A stretch of DNA of 64,000 bases from Maylandia zebra (lineage: Eukaryota; Chordata; Actinopteri; Cichliformes; Cichlidae), in the NCBI RefSeq assembly GCF_041146795.1, contig NC_135188.1, forward strand, positions 2,175,919 to 2,239,918, in the 5' to 3' direction. Positions 62,595 to 64,000 of this stretch are shown piece after piece. A model generated the notes under the pieces. The model did not search any database. It was given only the letters and a program-made list of their open reading frames with translations, and was not told the origin of the DNA. Position 1 is the first letter of the stretch; every line of letters starts with the position of its first letter. A program made the position numbers and the translations under genes.

Positions 62595-64000
62595 TCAGCT
62601 GAAGGCCTCATCGTCAGTATCTTCAATTAGCACCTTGGTGTCCTTCTTCGATCTGAAATAAAGACGATTAAAAAAAGAAAATCAGACGTTATCTGACAAA
62701 ACCGAGACTTCATTTCACGTTGCGTTACTTATACATTACTAACTATTTAAAACAACTGCATGGACTGCTTTTTCATGCACTCAGTTCAGTATTGTCTTCA
62801 CACAAGTCCAGACACTATGTGGGCAGCAGCACCGGGCCACCTGCAGGAGCCATGCAAACCATGCCATGAAGCTCCCGGTGCACAGTTACTGTGCTGATGT
62901 TAATGGAGGTTTGTGTAACACTGTGTAACACTTTGTGACTTTAATTCAGACAAAGGCATATACAGCATTTTACAAATTTATCAGACCACCTGTCATAAAA
63001 ACAAGAAAACACATGTCACAGTAATATTTTTTAAATCATATTTTACTTCTCTGAGAAGTTGGAAATTAATCAAGAATGACACTCAGCCGCTAAAACTACT
63101 TTTGTGTTCAGGAATGAAAGTAAATCAGTGTCATTTTACATATTCATAAAAAAAGTTTTTTGTAAAACAGCAATAATTATATTTTAGCATTAAAATGTAA
63201 AATTTCTGCACATACGATTGGATTTTTGGTATCGCTTCATAGCTCAAACACCAGGATGTGGGAAAAGTTAAGTTCAGATCCTGGGTTTCCTTGATTGCTC
63301 AACATAAGGGACCTCAGCTGTACAGCCTCTAATGCAACATCTGGATACTTCCTCTACTGAAGGAACAACTGTTTTTTTCAATTTCAAATGGGTGTAGTAT
63401 CTTTGAACACATTTAATTAATGAAAAAATGTTCAGTGTGACAGTTTTATAATCTCCAGGAGCAACGACGAGGAATGTGTAATCCTTCCATATCTGATGTT
63501 TAATAGAAGTATAACTTCTTTCATCTACAGTAATACCAGCTCTGCACTCGTCTTCAAAGTGAAATAAAAGTGCACGATGTCTGGCACACACGTGGTTTCT
63601 TACTGTGAGGTGGACAGCAGGGGGCGTCGGAGCGACAGGCTGTGGGACCTCTTCCAGGTCTTCTTGCCCGAGCGGTTCCGGACTCCGTCCTCCTGGTCCA
63701 TCATCTGTTCCAGCAGCGTCTGGTCGTCAGCGTTGAGCGGCGCCACAGAGATATCCCGGACCGCACGAAACTCACCGCAGTTGTTCAGGTGCTCGTTCTC
63801 CAGACGGAAGAAGTTCCACACAAAGCGCCTGCAGTGAGGAAGGTGAGGAGGACGACACGAGTCACCGTGGGTGCTCTGCGAAGCTCGTCGTAAGGAACAA
63901 ACTTTGTTCAGACCCACCTGAAGACCTCAAGAGGAGCCAGCATGGTGGCCAAGATGTCGCCCACAGAGTTGATCTTGGTCGTTGTGATCAGAGAAATCTG
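62595..64000 (-). CDS. xpr1: Xpr1, phosphate exporter, C-terminal part (cut by window end)
   Basis: XPR1 is a multipass membrane protein with an N-terminal SPX domain and a C-terminal EXS domain, and exports inorganic phosphate from cells. The vertebrate protein is also known as a receptor for certain gammaretroviruses. Only the last three coding exons are in the window: 63918 to beyond 64000, 63604-63828 and 62595-62652 (minus strand). Phases join correctly (AG|G, CA|A). They encode the end of the EXS domain ([28 protein letters not shown]) and the cytoplasmic tail ([20 protein letters not shown], then a basic Ser/Arg stretch, then [15 protein letters not shown] and stop). The tail matches the vertebrate XPR1 family closely. 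Everything upstream, including the SPX domain, lies beyond the window. Whether this is the a or b fish paralogue is not visible. Confidence 0.94.

Overview
This is vertebrate, almost certainly teleost fish, genomic DNA. Genes are intron-rich with GT/AG splice sites, the proteins match vertebrate families, and the non-coding DNA is full of fish-type repeats (hAT and Tc1/mariner elements, LINE fragments, tRNA-derived SINEs). I see no bacterial, organellar or plasmid features. All exon coordinates were read by eye from reading frames, splice sites and family knowledge, and checked by exon-length arithmetic. No alignment or database search was run.

There are five protein genes. (1) A retinal homeobox gene of the rx1/rx2 type, + strand, 2760-8306, three coding exons, 357 aa. 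(2) fzr1 (Cdh1, activator of the anaphase-promoting complex), + strand, 19630-26424, 13 coding exons, 488 aa. (3) haus5 (augmin subunit 5), + strand, 28330-35559, 19 coding exons, 655 aa. (4) sin3b (Sin3 corepressor scaffold), + strand, 36462-53982, 19 coding exons, 1268 aa. (5) The 3' end of xpr1 (phosphate exporter), - strand, 62595 to the window edge, convergent with sin3b. These genes do not form one pathway. fzr1 and haus5 both serve mitosis, sin3b is a chromatin corepressor, rx is a developmental transcription factor and xpr1 is a membrane transporter. Having fzr1 beside the rx gene resembles the human 19p13.3 RAX2-FZR1 neighbourhood, which suggests this rx gene is of RAX2 rather than RAX descent.

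Region by region: 1-2190 is upstream of rx and holds a SINE piece, a hAT-type terminal fragment and a candidate proximal promoter. Rx intron 1 holds a 15-bp minisatellite of roughly 43 copies and a LINE 3' end. The 8.3-17.9 kb stretch is an intergenic repeat graveyard. Fzr1 intron 11 carries two oppositely oriented copies of one hAT-type element, each with a perfect 8-bp target-site duplication. A second hAT-type family has one copy upstream of fzr1 and one inverted copy in sin3b intron 9, again with perfect duplications. Sin3b intron 13 carries a decayed hAT with BED-type transposase remnants. The sin3b-xpr1 interval holds a Tc1-like relic, a foldback element (long terminal inverted repeats around 181-bp tandem repeats, perfect 8-bp duplication) and a 38-bp perfect palindrome.

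I found no new gene system. The most unusual structures are the foldback element, the paired inverted hAT copies inside fzr1, and the minisatellite.
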